A DNA stretch of 64,000 bases from Opitutia bacterium (lineage in GTDB: Bacteria; Verrucomicrobiota; Verrucomicrobiia; Opitutales; Coraliomargaritaceae): positions 1 through 64,000 of the forward strand of contig JAQWIW010000011.1 in NCBI GenBank assembly GCA_029248665.1. The letters run 5' to 3'. Positions 28,173-38,674 of this stretch are shown here, piece after piece (the stretch's first letter is position 1; each line of letters begins with the position of its first letter). Both the position numbers and the translations under genes were made by a program. The notes below the pieces were generated by a model that had not been told where the DNA came from, did no database searches, and saw only the letters and a program-made list of their open reading frames with translations.

Positions 28173-30659
28173 TTAATGGCTAGCTTTTGAAGCAATGCTA
28201 TCTTGAATGAAGGTAAGCCCATCTTTCTCTATATTCATAGATACTTTAATTTCCTCACCTCTCTTGATACTTCCTTCTAATATAGCTTCAGCCAAAGAAT
28301 CTTCAAGGAATCGCTCAATCGCTCTCTTTAATGGGCGTGCACCGAATTTTTCATCATAACCTTTTTCAATGATGAATTCCTTAGCAGGCTCATCCAAAAC
28401 AAAGAACAATTCTCGTTCCTTCAAACGATTTGAAAGATTTTGTAATTCCAAATCTACAATCGCATGCATATCTCCCATTCTCAATGAACGGAAAATAACA
28501 AGGTCATTTAAACGATTTAAGAATTCTGGCTTAAAAACACGTTTCGTTTCATCTAAAATCTTATCACGAATCTTTTCGTATTCATTATCTGCATTTACCT
28601 CGATACCGAAGCCCATTGAAGTGTCTTTTTGCAAGATATCGGCACCCACATTAGATGTCATTATCAATATTGTATTTCTGAAATCAATCTTTCTACCGAG
28701 ACTGTCTGTTAAGCGGCCTTCTTCAAGTACTTGTAGCAATAACTGCACAACATCTGGATGCGCTTTTTCAATTTCATCAAAAAGTACGACCGAATATGGT
28801 TTCCTACGAACTGCTTCCGTCAATTGACCACCTTCATCATGACCTACATAGCCAGGAGGAGAACCCACTAAGCGAGATACTGAAAATTTCTCCATATATT
28901 CAGACATATCAATTTGTATAATTGAGTCACTGTTACCAAACATATGCTTTGCTAGTATCTTAGCCAATAAAGTTTTACCTACACCTGTTGGCCCAAGAAA
29001 CATAAATGAACCAATTGGACGTTTCGGGTCTTTTAAATCAGCTCGAGAGCGTCTCAATGCCTTGGCAATAACTTCGGTAGCTTTTTCTTGACCAATAACT
29101 TCAGCCCTTAGTTCATTTTCAAGATTGAGTAGTTTTTTACTTTCTTTCTGCTCCATGCGGGACAAAGGAATACCTGTCCAATCAGAAACAATTTTTAGCA
29201 TGGCTTCATCATCAACTAATATTTCTTTTTCTGCGCGCTCTTTTTTCCAACTTTCAATAAATTGTTTTTGTGTTTCACGTAACTTTTTTTCTTCGTCACG
29301 ATATTTGGCAGCTTCTTCAAATAATTGCTTAGAGATCGCCTCTTCTTTGTGAGAACAAACCGATTCAATTTCTTCTGACATTGATTCGAGATCTGGAGGA
29401 CGTTTCATTGAATCAATTCTTGCTCGTGCTCCAGCCTCATCTAAAATGTCAATCGCTTTGTCGGGAAGAAACCTTGATGTAATATAGCGCTCGGAAAGTT
29501 TTACTGCTAAGTCTAATGACTCATCGGTATAACGCACATTATGATGTTCTTCATATTTACTACGGATACCTTTAAGAATCAAAACCGAGTCCTCGACTGA
29601 TGGTGCGTCGACCTTAACTGACTGAAAACGTCGATCAAGGGCACTATCTTTTTCAATAAATTTTCGATATTCAGATAATGTTGTCGCACCTATACATTGT
29701 AGCTCACCACGACTTAATGCTGGTTTAAAAATATTAGAGGCATCCATGGCGCCTTCCGCTGCACCTGCACCCACTATAGTATGTAATTCATCAATAAAGA
29801 TAATAATATTTTTCGCTCGGCGAATTTCATCCATAACCGCCTTAATTCTCTCTTCAAACTGCCCCCTGTATTTTGTACCGGCTACCATGAGTGCCAAATC
29901 TAATGTAATGACACGCTTATTTTCTAATATCTCAGGCACCAAACCAGAGTTTATTTCATGGGCCAAGCCTTCAGCAATCGCTGTTTTACCCACACCGGCT
30001 TCACCAATTAAAACAGGGTTATTCTTTGTTCGACGACATAATATCTGCACGACTCTTTGTATTTCATGATGACGGCCAATCACTGGATCAAGCTCTCCTT
30101 TCTTAGAAAGCTCAGTTAAATCTCGCCCAAAAGCTTTTAGAGCTGGGGTCTTAGAATCTTTTTTCTCATCTTCAAAAGAAGCATTTGCATTAGAAGTATC
30201 GACTTCACCTGAGAAATTTGGATCTAATTCAGATAAAATTTCATTTCTACAACGCTCTATATCCACATTAAGTGATTTCAAGACACGTGCAGCAACTCCC
30301 TCTCCTTCTCTTAAAAGTCCTAATAATATATGCTCAGTACCAACATAAGAATGATTCAGTAATTTTGCCTCCTTTCCAGATAAGGCTAATACTTTTTTAA
30401 CTCTTGGGGTATAAGGAATTGCTCCTAAAGGCTTTGATTCAGGACCTACTCCCACTTGTTTTTCAACAGCAACTCTGACTGTTTGGAGATCTAAGTCCAT
30501 TTTTTGCAGCACATTCACCGCAACACCTTGACCAAGGTTGATTAATCCAAGCAAGAGATGCTCTGTACCGACATAGTTATGATTAAAGCGCTCAGCCTCT
30601 TTTCTTGATAAAGCTAACACTTGCTGTGCTCTAGGCGTAAAATTATTAAGTGGTTCCAT
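28173..30659 (-). CDS. clpC: AAA+ unfoldase ClpC
   Basis: Hsp100 chaperone that feeds substrates to ClpP. It has two N-terminal Clp_N repeats (residues ~4-145), AAA module 1 with GEAGVGKTA, a coiled-coil M-domain containing a UVR-type helix pair (KEEAISKQLFEEAAKYRDEE), and AAA module 2 with GPTGVGKTL. A hydrophobic-Gly-Phe ClpP-docking loop (MGFG) is present in module 2. The length of 828 fits ClpC, not ClpA or ClpB. It lies downstream of mcsA and mcsB, so it probably degrades arginine-phosphorylated proteins as in Bacillus. Confidence 0.94.
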   Translation of the reverse strand: MEPLNNFTPRAQQVLALSRKEAERFNHNYVGTEHLLLGLINLGQGVAVNVLQKMDLDLQTVRVAVEKQVGVGPESKPLGAIPYTPRVKKVLALSGKEAKLLNHSYVGTEHILLGLLREGEGVAARVLKSLNVDIERCRNEILSELDPNFSGEVDTSNANASFEDEKKDSKTPALKAFGRDLTELSKKGELDPVIGRHHEIQRVVQILCRRTKNNPVLIGEAGVGKTAIAEGLAHEINSGLVPEILENKRVITLDLALMVAGTKYRGQFEERIKAVMDEIRRAKNIIIFIDELHTIVGAGAAEGAMDASNIFKPALSRGELQCIGATTLSEYRKFIEKDSALDRRFQSVKVDAPSVEDSVLILKGIRSKYEEHHNVRYTDESLDLAVKLSERYITSRFLPDKAIDILDEAGARARIDSMKRPPDLESMSEEIESVCSHKEEAISKQLFEEAAKYRDEEKKLRETQKQFIESWKKERAEKEILVDDEAMLKIVSDWTGIPLSRMEQKESKKLLNLENELRAEVIGQEKATEVIAKALRRSRADLKDPKRPIGSFMFLGPTGVGKTLLAKILAKHMFGNSDSIIQIDMSEYMEKFSVSRLVGSPPGYVGHDEGGQLTEAVRRKPYSVVLFDEIEKAHPDVVQLLLQVLEEGRLTDSLGRKIDFRNTILIMTSNVGADILQKDTSMGFGIEVNADNEYEKIRDKILDETKRVFKPEFLNRLNDLVIFRSLRMGDMHAIVDLELQNLSNRLKERELFFVLDEPAKEFIIEKGYDEKFGARPLKRAIERFLEDSLAEAILEGSIKRGEEIKVSMNIEKDGLTFIQDSIASKASH

Positions 30660-30691
30660 ATATGATTTAACTTAAACTAAAAGGATTCCGA

Positions 30692-31762
30692 TTATTTGTC
30701 AAAATTAAGTGAAGGAAGTTTTTTAAAATTATTTCTTAAAATTTGTGCTCTTTTTATATCTCTAATTTCAACGCTAATATTACTATCCGGGTATTGAATA
30801 TGACCAGGCTGAATTTCAATGAATAAGAAATCAATGAGTCGTCTAAATTCTTCAGGTAAAAACCCCAAATCAATGGCCATCCTAATAAAGGATAAATGAT
30901 TCATTGCCTCGTCAGAATCAATTAAATGCGCACTCTGTAAAATCCCATATGATCGAGATATCATATCGATCAGTTTTTCCTTATTATTTTCATAATATTT
31001 AATTCGACCATTTAATTCATGCTCAATAATGTTTTTTAGAACACCCGCTAAACGGTCTAAAATATCTTTTTCTGATTCGCCTAAGGTTTGCTGATTTGAA
31101 ATTTGATAAATATGCCCACTTGCATCCGAGCCCTCACCGAATAAGCCTCTAACCGCTAATCCGAGCTGATTTGAAGCCCTTATTACTTTTTCAATATTAT
31201 CCGAAATAGATAGTCCAGGTAGATGCATCATTACAGATGCCCTTAATCCAGTACCTAGATTAGTTGGACATGCTGTTAAGTAGCCAAATTTTCTTGAGAA
31301 GGCGTATGGTAACTTATCTTCTAGAAGATCATCAAAATCATTCACTGTTTTCCAAAGAGCATTTAAGTTAAATCCATTTTTAATAAACTGTATTCTTAGG
31401 TGATCTTCTTCATTAATCATCACAGAACATAGTTGATCACTTGATATCGATACCGCTGAACCTTCCTCCATTTCTGATAATTCTCGGCTTATCCAATGTC
31501 GCTCTACTAATACTTTTCTCTCAAGCGAACTCAACTCTTCCATTTTGAAGAAATTGCCTTTTTTCATACAGGAAGTATGATTTAAAACAGCTTCAATGTT
31601 AGATAAAATTTCACGCTTCTGAGTGATATCTGCCCGATTTGGGAAGGGACAATCTCTTAAATTACGAGCAAGTCTTAAACGAGAACTGATGACAACTGAA
31701 GATGCTTTTGAAGTGCTTTTAGCACTTTTAGCGGATGCTTTTTTTATCAATTCTTCAATCAT
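30692..31762 (-). CDS. mcsB: Protein arginine kinase McsB
   Basis: Phosphagen-kinase-family enzyme that phosphorylates protein arginines and tags them for ClpC-ClpP. SSRLRLARNLRDCPFPN at the start, MINEEDHLRIQ, the Cys-containing LTACPTNLGTGLRASVMMH and the McsB-specific GEGSDASGHIYQISNQ with TLGESE identify McsB over creatine or arginine kinase. The length of 356 is normal. Its start overlaps the mcsA stop by 4 bases, suggesting coupled translation. Confidence 0.94.
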   Translation of the reverse strand: MIEELIKKASAKSAKSTSKASSVVISSRLRLARNLRDCPFPNRADITQKREILSNIEAVLNHTSCMKKGNFFKMEELSSLERKVLVERHWISRELSEMEEGSAVSISSDQLCSVMINEEDHLRIQFIKNGFNLNALWKTVNDFDDLLEDKLPYAFSRKFGYLTACPTNLGTGLRASVMMHLPGLSISDNIEKVIRASNQLGLAVRGLFGEGSDASGHIYQISNQQTLGESEKDILDRLAGVLKNIIEHELNGRIKYYENNKEKLIDMISRSYGILQSAHLIDSDEAMNHLSFIRMAIDLGFLPEEFRRLIDFLFIEIQPGHIQYPDSNISVEIRDIKRAQILRNNFKKLPSLNFDK

Positions 31763-32268
31763 AAATTATCATTGTTTGAGTCGGCATTAAGAGATTCCAT
31801 CAAAGCATTTAATTCATCTCGGTATAGTGCTGCATCTTCGTATGCCTCACATTTAATTGCATTTTGAAGCTTTTCTTCGAGCAAAGTGATTTGTTCTCCC
31901 TTGCTGATATTTTCGAGGCATTTTACAGGCAATTTTCCAATGTGCTGATTTCCAATATGCATCTCATCAAGAATGGGCTCTAAAAAAGATTCGAAACTCG
32001 TATAGCACACGGTACAACCGAAACGCCCCGATTTTTTAAATTCTGAAAGCATTAACCCACATGACTTACAATTTTGCTGAAGACTATTTGAACTATAATC
32101 TGTATTTGATAACATTTCCGCTAAGGAGAAACCTTCAGAATCAGTTACGCCTTTCTTTTGTGCACAGCTTTCACATAAATCAATTTTTTGTATTTGATTA
32201 TTAATGATTTGTGTTAGGTGAACCGTAGCGTTCTCATCACAAAGGCTGCATTTAAGTTTGTTAGACAT
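31759..32268 (-). CDS. mcsA: McsA-type zinc-binding activator of McsB
   Basis: Adaptor that activates McsB. It has four CxxC pairs (CSLC near residue 8, CESC, CKSC, CTVC) forming treble-clef zinc sites, and a C-terminal UVR domain (LEEKLQNAIKCEAYEDAALYRDE). The 169-residue length agrees. It is first in the mcsA-mcsB-clpC operon. The repressor gene ctsR that precedes mcsA in Firmicutes is absent; the upstream gene is ilvE. Confidence 0.92.
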   Translation of the reverse strand: MSNKLKCSLCDENATVHLTQIINNQIQKIDLCESCAQKKGVTDSEGFSLAEMLSNTDYSSNSLQQNCKSCGLMLSEFKKSGRFGCTVCYTSFESFLEPILDEMHIGNQHIGKLPVKCLENISKGEQITLLEEKLQNAIKCEAYEDAALYRDELNALMESLNADSNNDNL

Positions 32269-32388
32269 AATTATATGGTAAAAATAATTTCAAAAATCGC
32301 AAAAGAAAAATTAGAAATACACGCATAAAGGCAATTAATGCGATACTTTTAAAACATTTAGCTCCGTTCTCAAAGTAATTAAGAAACT

Positions 32389-33255
32389 TTAAATGAAAGC
32401 ACCTTCATTGCTAACTTTTGATTTAAATACATCAAGAAATTGTGCAGTCACTTTCCCAGGTTGACCATTACCAATTTTCCGAAAATCCACCTCAACAATT
32501 GGAATTAATTCTGCGGCTGTACCGGTCAAAAACATTTCGTCGGCAATCCAAGTATCATAGCGAGTCATTTCGGTCTCTACGAGTTCGATTTCAAGTTCTT
32601 TGGCAATATTAATAACTACTTCACGAGTAATCCCCTTTAACGAACCTGAAGCTATTTTAGGTGTATACAGTATGCCATCTTTAAGCATAAATATATTATC
32701 GCCCGTACATTCAGCTACGAAACCTTGGTCGTTTAGCATAATTGCTTCCTGGTAGCCTAGATTTTGAGCCTCAATCTTTGCTAAAATATTATTCAAATAG
32801 TTCAGCGACTTAATCATAGGCGGCAAAGCAGCTGAGTTATTTCTGCGGGTTGGTACAGTAATAATTTTCAAACCCTTTTCATAATATTCCTTAGGATATA
32901 ATTGAATGTCATCAGCAATAATGATAACTTGAGGTTGATTACAATTTTTAATAGATAAACCTAAATTACCAACACCCCTAGTCACAACCAAACGAACATA
33001 CCCATTTTCCAATCCATTTGCTTTGCAAGTGTCGCAAACTGCTTTGGCTAGTGCTTCCCTATTCATTGGAATATCAAGCATTAATGCTTTAGCAGACATT
33101 TCCAAGCGAATCAAATGCTCTTCTAGTTTAAAGATACATTTATTGTAGAGACGAATCCCTTCAAAAATGCCATCACCGTATAAAAGACCGTGATCAAATA
33201 CTGAAATCTTTGCATCTTCGGAATTAACTAGCTGATTGTTTAAAAATATTTTCAT
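32389..33255 (-). CDS. ilvE: Branched-chain amino acid aminotransferase (class IV)
   Basis: PLP enzyme of fold type IV that transaminates Val, Leu and Ile. The conserved start FDHGLLYGDGIFEGIR, PLP-lysine in IKSLNYLNNILAK, and ECTGDNIFML, GITREVV and MFLTGTAAELIPI motifs fit the IlvE group. The length of 288 is typical of the short bacterial form. A D-amino acid aminotransferase or aminodeoxychorismate lyase is the main alternative; the TGTAAELIPI ending favours IlvE. It lies downstream of acs, 65 bases apart. Confidence 0.88.
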   Translation of the reverse strand: MKIFLNNQLVNSEDAKISVFDHGLLYGDGIFEGIRLYNKCIFKLEEHLIRLEMSAKALMLDIPMNREALAKAVCDTCKANGLENGYVRLVVTRGVGNLGLSIKNCNQPQVIIIADDIQLYPKEYYEKGLKIITVPTRRNNSAALPPMIKSLNYLNNILAKIEAQNLGYQEAIMLNDQGFVAECTGDNIFMLKDGILYTPKIASGSLKGITREVVINIAKELEIELVETEMTRYDTWIADEMFLTGTAAELIPIVEVDFRKIGNGQPGKVTAQFLDVFKSKVSNEGAFI

Positions 33256-33320
33256 AAGATAATGTGTGTAGATTGAGTTAAGTTCTCTTTTTGTCTAGCT
33301 TACAAATTGAATAAATTAAA

Positions 33321-35261
33321 TTATTGATTGAATTTATTTTGAATTTCTTCAACGACTGAAGGGTCCGCTAAAGTAGTGGTATTGCCAAGATCATCTCCAT
33401 CAGCAATAGATCTCAGCAAACGTCGCATAATTTTCCCAGAGCGCGTTTTAGGCAAATCTGATGAAAAGATAATTCTTTCTGGACGGGCAAATTTTCCGAT
33501 ACGCTTATCAACGAGTTCTATTAAATCTTTTTGTAATTGCTCATCTGCGATCTTTCCAAGAATGACGGTAACAAATGCCAATAACCCCTGTCCCTTAATT
33601 TCATGCTTTATTCCAATTACTGCTGCTTCTGCAATACTTTCATGTTCAACAAATATACTTTCTAATTCTGCGGTACCGATTCTGTGCCCTGATACATTAA
33701 CAACATCATCAACCCGTCCAAGAATCCAAAAATAACCATCTTCATCGACTCGAGCACCATCTCCAGGGAAATAATGACGACCTTTCCACTTACTCCAATA
33801 AGTATCAATATATCGTTGTTCATCGCCATAGATACCACGAAGCATTCCTGGCCATGGATGCTTAATAGCTAAGATTCCTACATCAACTTCTTCGCCTGCT
33901 TCATTTAAAACTAATGGCTCAATTCCAAAAAATGGAACCGTAGCACAACCCGGTTTAGTCGGTATTGCACCTGGCAATGGAGTTAATAAATGACCACCTG
34001 TTTCGGTCTGCCACCATGTATCTACAATTGGACATTTTGAATTCCCGATTTTCTGATGATACCACATCCAAGCCTCTGGATTTATAGGCTCACCTACTGT
34101 TCCCAACAACCTTAGGCTGCTCAAATCTTTACCTTCCAGCCAATTGTCTCCCCATTTCATAAAAGCTCGAATAGCGGTAGGAGCAGTGTAAAAAATACTG
34201 ACCTTATAATCTTCGATTAAATTCCAAAAGCGAGCTGGGTCAGGATGATTTGGTGCTCCTTCATAAATTAGTTGAGAAACTCCATTTTGCAAAATGCCAT
34301 ATACAATGTAAGTATGACCGGTGATCCAACCTACATCTGCAGTACACCAATAGACATCTTCATTATTTAAATCAAAAACATACTTCGATGTAATATAACT
34401 AAACACCTGATAGCCTCCTGTAGTATGCATAATCCCTTTAGGCTTACCAGTAGTACCACTGGTATACAGCAAAAATAAAAGATCTTCCGAATCCATTTCT
34501 TCAGCAGGACATTCAGTCGAAGATTCTTTACTTAAAGAATCATACCAAAAATCCCGACCCTCAGACATAGGGCAACTAATTGCACAATCGCCACCACGTT
34601 TTATCACAAGCACTTCACTAATTGAATCACAGTGAACAATGCCTTCATCAACAATTTTTTTCAATTCGAGTATCTTACCTCTTCGGTAGCCACCATCTGC
34701 TGTAATAACCATACGAGCCTCACAGTCATCCACGCGATCACGAATTGATTCAGATGAAAATCCAGCAAAAATCACTGAATGAACTGCGCCAATTCTCGCA
34801 CAGGCCAAAACAGCAAAGACCAATTCTGGAATCATTGGCAAATAAAGCGCAATACGGTCGCCTTTCTTGACTCCAAGTGATTTCAATACGTTAGAAAACC
34901 GACAGACTTCTTCTAAAAGCTCTTTATAAGTAAATGCTTTCTTATCACCAGGTTCACCCTCCCAATAAAAAGCTACCTTTTCTCCCCTACCTGCTTCAAC
35001 GTGACGATCTAAGCAATTATAGCTGATGTTTGTCTTTCCATTTGAATACCATTGGTAAAAAGGAGCATTGGAATCATCCAAGACTTTATCCCATGGCTTA
35101 AACCAATGAAGTTCATTGGCAATATCTGACCAAAATGCCAAAGGGTTTTCGATACTTTTTTGATACTGCTCTTTATAGGCATCCATTCCCGCTATTTTTG
35201 CTTCTTTAACAAATTCAGAGACTGGACTAAATTTTCTATTTTCTTGGGATAAACTTTCCAT
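33321..35261 (-). CDS. acs: Acetyl-CoA synthetase
   Basis: AMP-forming enzyme that activates acetate to acetyl-CoA. LYTSGTTGKPKG is the P-loop-like motif A3, and TWWQTETGG and the acetate-pocket region are canonical Acs. The C-terminal catalytic lysine lies in PKTRSGKIMRR, the site of regulatory acetylation in well-studied Acs. The length of 646 is normal. A short 31-codon frame and the unrecognised gene at 35418 are divergent from it. Confidence 0.95.
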   Translation of the reverse strand: MESLSQENRKFSPVSEFVKEAKIAGMDAYKEQYQKSIENPLAFWSDIANELHWFKPWDKVLDDSNAPFYQWYSNGKTNISYNCLDRHVEAGRGEKVAFYWEGEPGDKKAFTYKELLEEVCRFSNVLKSLGVKKGDRIALYLPMIPELVFAVLACARIGAVHSVIFAGFSSESIRDRVDDCEARMVITADGGYRRGKILELKKIVDEGIVHCDSISEVLVIKRGGDCAISCPMSEGRDFWYDSLSKESSTECPAEEMDSEDLLFLLYTSGTTGKPKGIMHTTGGYQVFSYITSKYVFDLNNEDVYWCTADVGWITGHTYIVYGILQNGVSQLIYEGAPNHPDPARFWNLIEDYKVSIFYTAPTAIRAFMKWGDNWLEGKDLSSLRLLGTVGEPINPEAWMWYHQKIGNSKCPIVDTWWQTETGGHLLTPLPGAIPTKPGCATVPFFGIEPLVLNEAGEEVDVGILAIKHPWPGMLRGIYGDEQRYIDTYWSKWKGRHYFPGDGARVDEDGYFWILGRVDDVVNVSGHRIGTAELESIFVEHESIAEAAVIGIKHEIKGQGLLAFVTVILGKIADEQLQKDLIELVDKRIGKFARPERIIFSSDLPKTRSGKIMRRLLRSIADGDDLGNTTTLADPSVVEEIQNKFNQ

Positions 35262-35318
35262 GACTTATAATTTACTGTAATCTTTATACATATTTTTTAA
35301 TTTTATTATTTATCGTCA

Positions 35319-35414
35319 ATGATAGAAGTAAAAATTGGTCAAATTAACAAATACCCAGTTGACATAAACTTAGAGAAATTCATGAAAATAGAAGTGGATC
35401 AATTTATAAACTAA
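35319..35414 (+). CDS. Possible 31-residue leader or mini-gene upstream of 35418
   Basis: ATG at 35319 opens a 31-codon frame ending TAA three bases before the ATG at 35418 and in the same frame. The peptide is ordinary in composition (charged and hydrophobic residues mixed, no low complexity). It may be a small protein, a leader peptide or chance. No ribosome-binding site. Confidence 0.3.
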   Translation: MIEVKIGQINKYPVDINLEKFMKIEVDQFIN

Positions 35415-35417
35415 CAT

Positions 35418-37193
35418 ATGGAAAATTTCGCAGAACAATGTTTAGACATGGCGCGCTCTATTTTAAGCCAAAATTTAAACGCTATAGAAGAGAACGGAAC
35501 AATAAAGCCTTTACCAAATGAGGCAGCTACAGGTCACGAATCTGGTCATGCTGCTTTTGCTATTGGCGAATATTTTAGAGCAACCAATGAGAGTACTTTA
35601 GAAGATTACGACCTATTAGATCTCGCTGCTCGGACAATCACCGCACAAGCCTTTGCTGAAGACATTGAAGAAGGCGGACTCGCTTTTGCAGGACTCGGCT
35701 TGCTATCATTTGGTTCAGCAAAAGATCGTAATCCAATTTGGGAGCGCCTTTTGGAGCCTACTCGCTTGCAACTCGATGAGCAATTACTTGAACGAAACGA
35801 TTATAATAATCACTTTCAAGCCTTCAACATTGGCAAATCCGTCACACGTTATAGCATTGGTCTTTCAAAAAAAGATGAAACAGGCAAATTGATCGATCGC
35901 TTTTTAGAGCGAATAGAGTCCAACTCATCCTCAGGATATTTTGATGATGTAGACCAAGATTCAAGTACTCTATCAGGAACATTTGATATTTATGGAATAT
36001 CTTCTTTTGTCTTTATACGCCAGGCTCTCCAACTACATGCTAACATAAATTTAAGAGAACGAAAATTAGCCAGTCTTAGAACTAAAGCAGAAAAATACAT
36101 AAAGCTTATTCCAGATCTGGTACGCCAAGATGGGACAGGCTGGAGTTTTGGTCGCTCTATCGGTGCTTATGGTCAAATGCACGCTATCAGCATCATATTA
36201 CAGGCAATGAGAGATGAATGGATACCAAAAAACCAAACAGACCTCTATCAAGATACTGTAAAAAAATTATTCCTCAATTTTTTCATTACTTACCTAGATC
36301 AGGAACATGGCTACCTAGTTATACGAGACAATGAAAGAAATATGGAAACATCTTGCACAAGTCGTATCGCAAATTTTGATGCGGCTCGCTATTTATGCCA
36401 ATGGGCACGATTGATAAAATCAATCGGTAGTAATTACTCCTCAGAAGGTGCACCTAAATCGAGAAAAATTGGTCGCTTTATCAATTTCGATAAAACTTCA
36501 AAAAAAGAACAAGGCCTATTCGTCTATCAAGACCCTGATTCCTGCTTATCATTCCAATTACCTTTGATTGCTCCTAATAAAGAGCATGTCAATAGCTGCG
36601 ATTACCTAGCTTTTCCCCACGCACCTGGAATATTTGATTGGCCAGTAAATCACTACATGCCGATCATGACTCCTGAATTAACTTTTGGAGATACTACCAT
36701 CATACCTGCTTATTATGGAAAGAATTGTACCACCAAAATCGGGATGCGAAACGCTCTACAATTTTCTTATGAGCAACCAACCCTCATTACCAAAGAAGGT
36801 GCCTTTGCCAATGGCATTGGTTCGTGCAAAGTTAATTGGATATTTTCAGGTGGCAAAATTAACTGTGAATATATTTTCAAGGTTGAAAATCAGATTCAAT
36901 TAAGCCGTATACGTTATTCAATGGTTATTTCTGCACCTCACTCTACCTACCGTATTGGAACTTCTTTTACCTTGGGCGAAGAAGGACATAGGGCTGAAGT
37001 TTTGAAAGACGATTTCCAAGCACAGTGGAAACAAACTGAAACCGTTTCACAGGATCCAACGTATCGAACCTACAACGGAAAAATACACTACATTCAAACT
37101 TTAGAGCGAGACCATCCACTAATCATGCGTAAGGGTGTTGAATACCGTTTAGCATTATCTTTCGAGCCAGACATTACATTTGCCGATGCTTAA
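35418..37193 (+). CDS. Unrecognised 591-aa protein, possible alpha/alpha-toroid glycan-active enzyme
   Basis: I do not recognise a family with confidence. The protein has no signal peptide. The first ~340 residues look like an all-helical toroid ([33 protein letters not shown] near residues 237-256), and the last ~220 look beta-rich, the layout of heparinase II/III-like and DUF2264-type proteins. The DG-x2-W-x-FGRSIG segment loosely recalls the GRSL-x-YR motif of DUF2264. [16 protein letters not shown] near residue 40 could contribute an active-site His. Downstream hisF is unrelated. A glycan role is inference only. Confidence 0.7.
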   Translation: MENFAEQCLDMARSILSQNLNAIEENGTIKPLPNEAATGHESGHAAFAIGEYFRATNESTLEDYDLLDLAARTITAQAFAEDIEEGGLAFAGLGLLSFGSAKDRNPIWERLLEPTRLQLDEQLLERNDYNNHFQAFNIGKSVTRYSIGLSKKDETGKLIDRFLERIESNSSSGYFDDVDQDSSTLSGTFDIYGISSFVFIRQALQLHANINLRERKLASLRTKAEKYIKLIPDLVRQDGTGWSFGRSIGAYGQMHAISIILQAMRDEWIPKNQTDLYQDTVKKLFLNFFITYLDQEHGYLVIRDNERNMETSCTSRIANFDAARYLCQWARLIKSIGSNYSSEGAPKSRKIGRFINFDKTSKKEQGLFVYQDPDSCLSFQLPLIAPNKEHVNSCDYLAFPHAPGIFDWPVNHYMPIMTPELTFGDTTIIPAYYGKNCTTKIGMRNALQFSYEQPTLITKEGAFANGIGSCKVNWIFSGGKINCEYIFKVENQIQLSRIRYSMVISAPHSTYRIGTSFTLGEEGHRAEVLKDDFQAQWKQTETVSQDPTYRTYNGKIHYIQTLERDHPLIMRKGVEYRLALSFEPDITFADA

Positions 37194-37225
37194 GCTTTTT
37201 TTCTCTAAATCATTTTTCGCTAATT

Positions 37226-37984
37226 GTGCTATCAATCCGAATCATCCCCTGTCTTGACGTTCACGCTGGAAGAGTCGTGAAAGGTGTCCGATTTGTAGAT
37301 TTAATTGACGCAGGTGATCCGGTTGAGCAAGCAAAGGCATACGAAAAACAAGGTGCCGATGAGCTGGTATTCTTAGATATTACCGCATCTAATGAAGAGC
37401 GAAAAATCATGCTCGATGTTGTAGAGAGAACCGCTTCTGAATGCTTTATGCCCTTAACAGTCGGTGGAGGTTTGAGAAATTTAGAAGACATCCGAATTAT
37501 GCTCAATGCAGGTGCAGACAAAGTGAGTTTAAATACTTCAGCCGTCCTAGACCCCGAACTTATATCGGCTGCATCAGAGAAATTTGGAAATCAATGTATC
37601 GTTGTGGCTATAGATGCAAAGAAAGTATCCGACAACAAATGGAGTGTTTTCACACATGGTGGTAGAAATGATACAGGCAAAGATCTCATTGATTGGGTTA
37701 AAGAAATTGAGAGAAGAGGCGCTGGTGAAATCTTGTTAACAAGCATGGATGCTGATGGTACAAAAGACGGCTATGATATAGAGTTAAATAAACAAGTCAG
37801 TGAATCCGTAGGCATTCCCGTCATTGCATCGGGAGGTGCTGGAAAACTTGATCATTTAGCTGATGCCATCACCAAAGGCAAAGCCAGTGCTGTTCTTGCT
37901 GCATCGATCTTTCATTTTGGTACTTACTCTATCGCTGAAGCTAAAGAATACTTAAAATCACAAAATATTCCCGTCAGACTCTAG
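37226..37984 (+). CDS. hisF: Imidazole glycerol phosphate synthase, cyclase subunit HisF
   Basis: Histidine biosynthesis TIM barrel that closes the imidazole ring with ammonia from His[19 protein letters not shown] holds the catalytic Asp of strand 1, VVAIDAK the second catalytic Asp near residue 130, and GGGLRN and ASGGAG the phosphate loops. The length of 252 is normal. It starts with GTG 32 bases after the preceding gene. hisH is not nearby, so the his genes are dispersed. Confidence 0.95.
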   Translation: MLSIRIIPCLDVHAGRVVKGVRFVDLIDAGDPVEQAKAYEKQGADELVFLDITASNEERKIMLDVVERTASECFMPLTVGGGLRNLEDIRIMLNAGADKVSLNTSAVLDPELISAASEKFGNQCIVVAIDAKKVSDNKWSVFTHGGRNDTGKDLIDWVKEIERRGAGEILLTSMDADGTKDGYDIELNKQVSESVGIPVIASGGAGKLDHLADAITKGKASAVLAASIFHFGTYSIAEAKEYLKSQNIPVRL

Positions 37985-38005
37985 TACTCGCATAACAAAC
38001 TAGAC

Positions 38006-38668
38006 TTACTTAGATTCTATAGTATCTACAATATTTTGAGCATAACGCCTTAATGCGGACTCTGGCTCAATTTGATTATCTTTGCACAATGCTACTAAAT
38101 TAAATAATAAAGAGCCTATTGCTGATTCGTCTATGAGCCTATCATCAATAAGACTTTTGACAGAGTCAAAATCGTAAAATTCCGAAGCGTCGAGCGATTT
38201 CTTTACAATTTGCTTATGCACATCTTCTGCAAACATTAATGCAGGTAACTGAGGTGGTAAGTCTTTAAATATTCCTGAAGCGACAAATCCCCGCTTTTTT
38301 TCATTAGCCTTAATCAATTCCCAACGATCAAGAACTGAATCGCTTGTCTTTAAATTTTTTTCATCTCCAAATACATGGGGGTGCCTACGGACTAACTTTT
38401 CATTTAATACTTCGCAAACTGAATCAAAATCAAAATGTCCATTTTCTTTCGCGATTTGTGCATGAAAAATAACCTGAAGCAATACATCACCTAGCTCTTC
38501 TTCCATATGCTCCATATCCAAACGATCAATGGTTTGAAGTAATTCACAGCATTCATCTATCAGACAATCGGTAATCGATTGATGCGTTTGCTCAATATCC
38601 CACGGGCATCCAGTTTCTGGTTCTCTTAGTTTAGCGACTGTAATTAACAGTTTTTCGATTCCAGACAT
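38006..38668 (-). CDS. mazG: Nucleoside triphosphate pyrophosphohydrolase MazG
   Basis: All-alpha NTP pyrophosphatase that cleans non-canonical nucleotides and lowers ppGpp in E. coli. The metal site DECCELLQ...EEELGDVLLQVIFH matches the EExxE/ExxD MazG pattern, and GCPWDIEQTHQS is the usual N-terminal motif. The second MazG domain is shorter and degenerate. At 220 residues it is shorter than E. coli MazG (263), mainly in the C-terminal half. It follows hisS by 6 bases on the same strand. Confidence 0.9.
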   Translation of the reverse strand: MSGIEKLLITVAKLREPETGCPWDIEQTHQSITDCLIDECCELLQTIDRLDMEHMEEELGDVLLQVIFHAQIAKENGHFDFDSVCEVLNEKLVRRHPHVFGDEKNLKTSDSVLDRWELIKANEKKRGFVASGIFKDLPPQLPALMFAEDVHKQIVKKSLDASEFYDFDSVKSLIDDRLIDESAIGSLLFNLVALCKDNQIEPESALRRYAQNIVDTIESK

Positions 38669-38674
38669 AATAAA

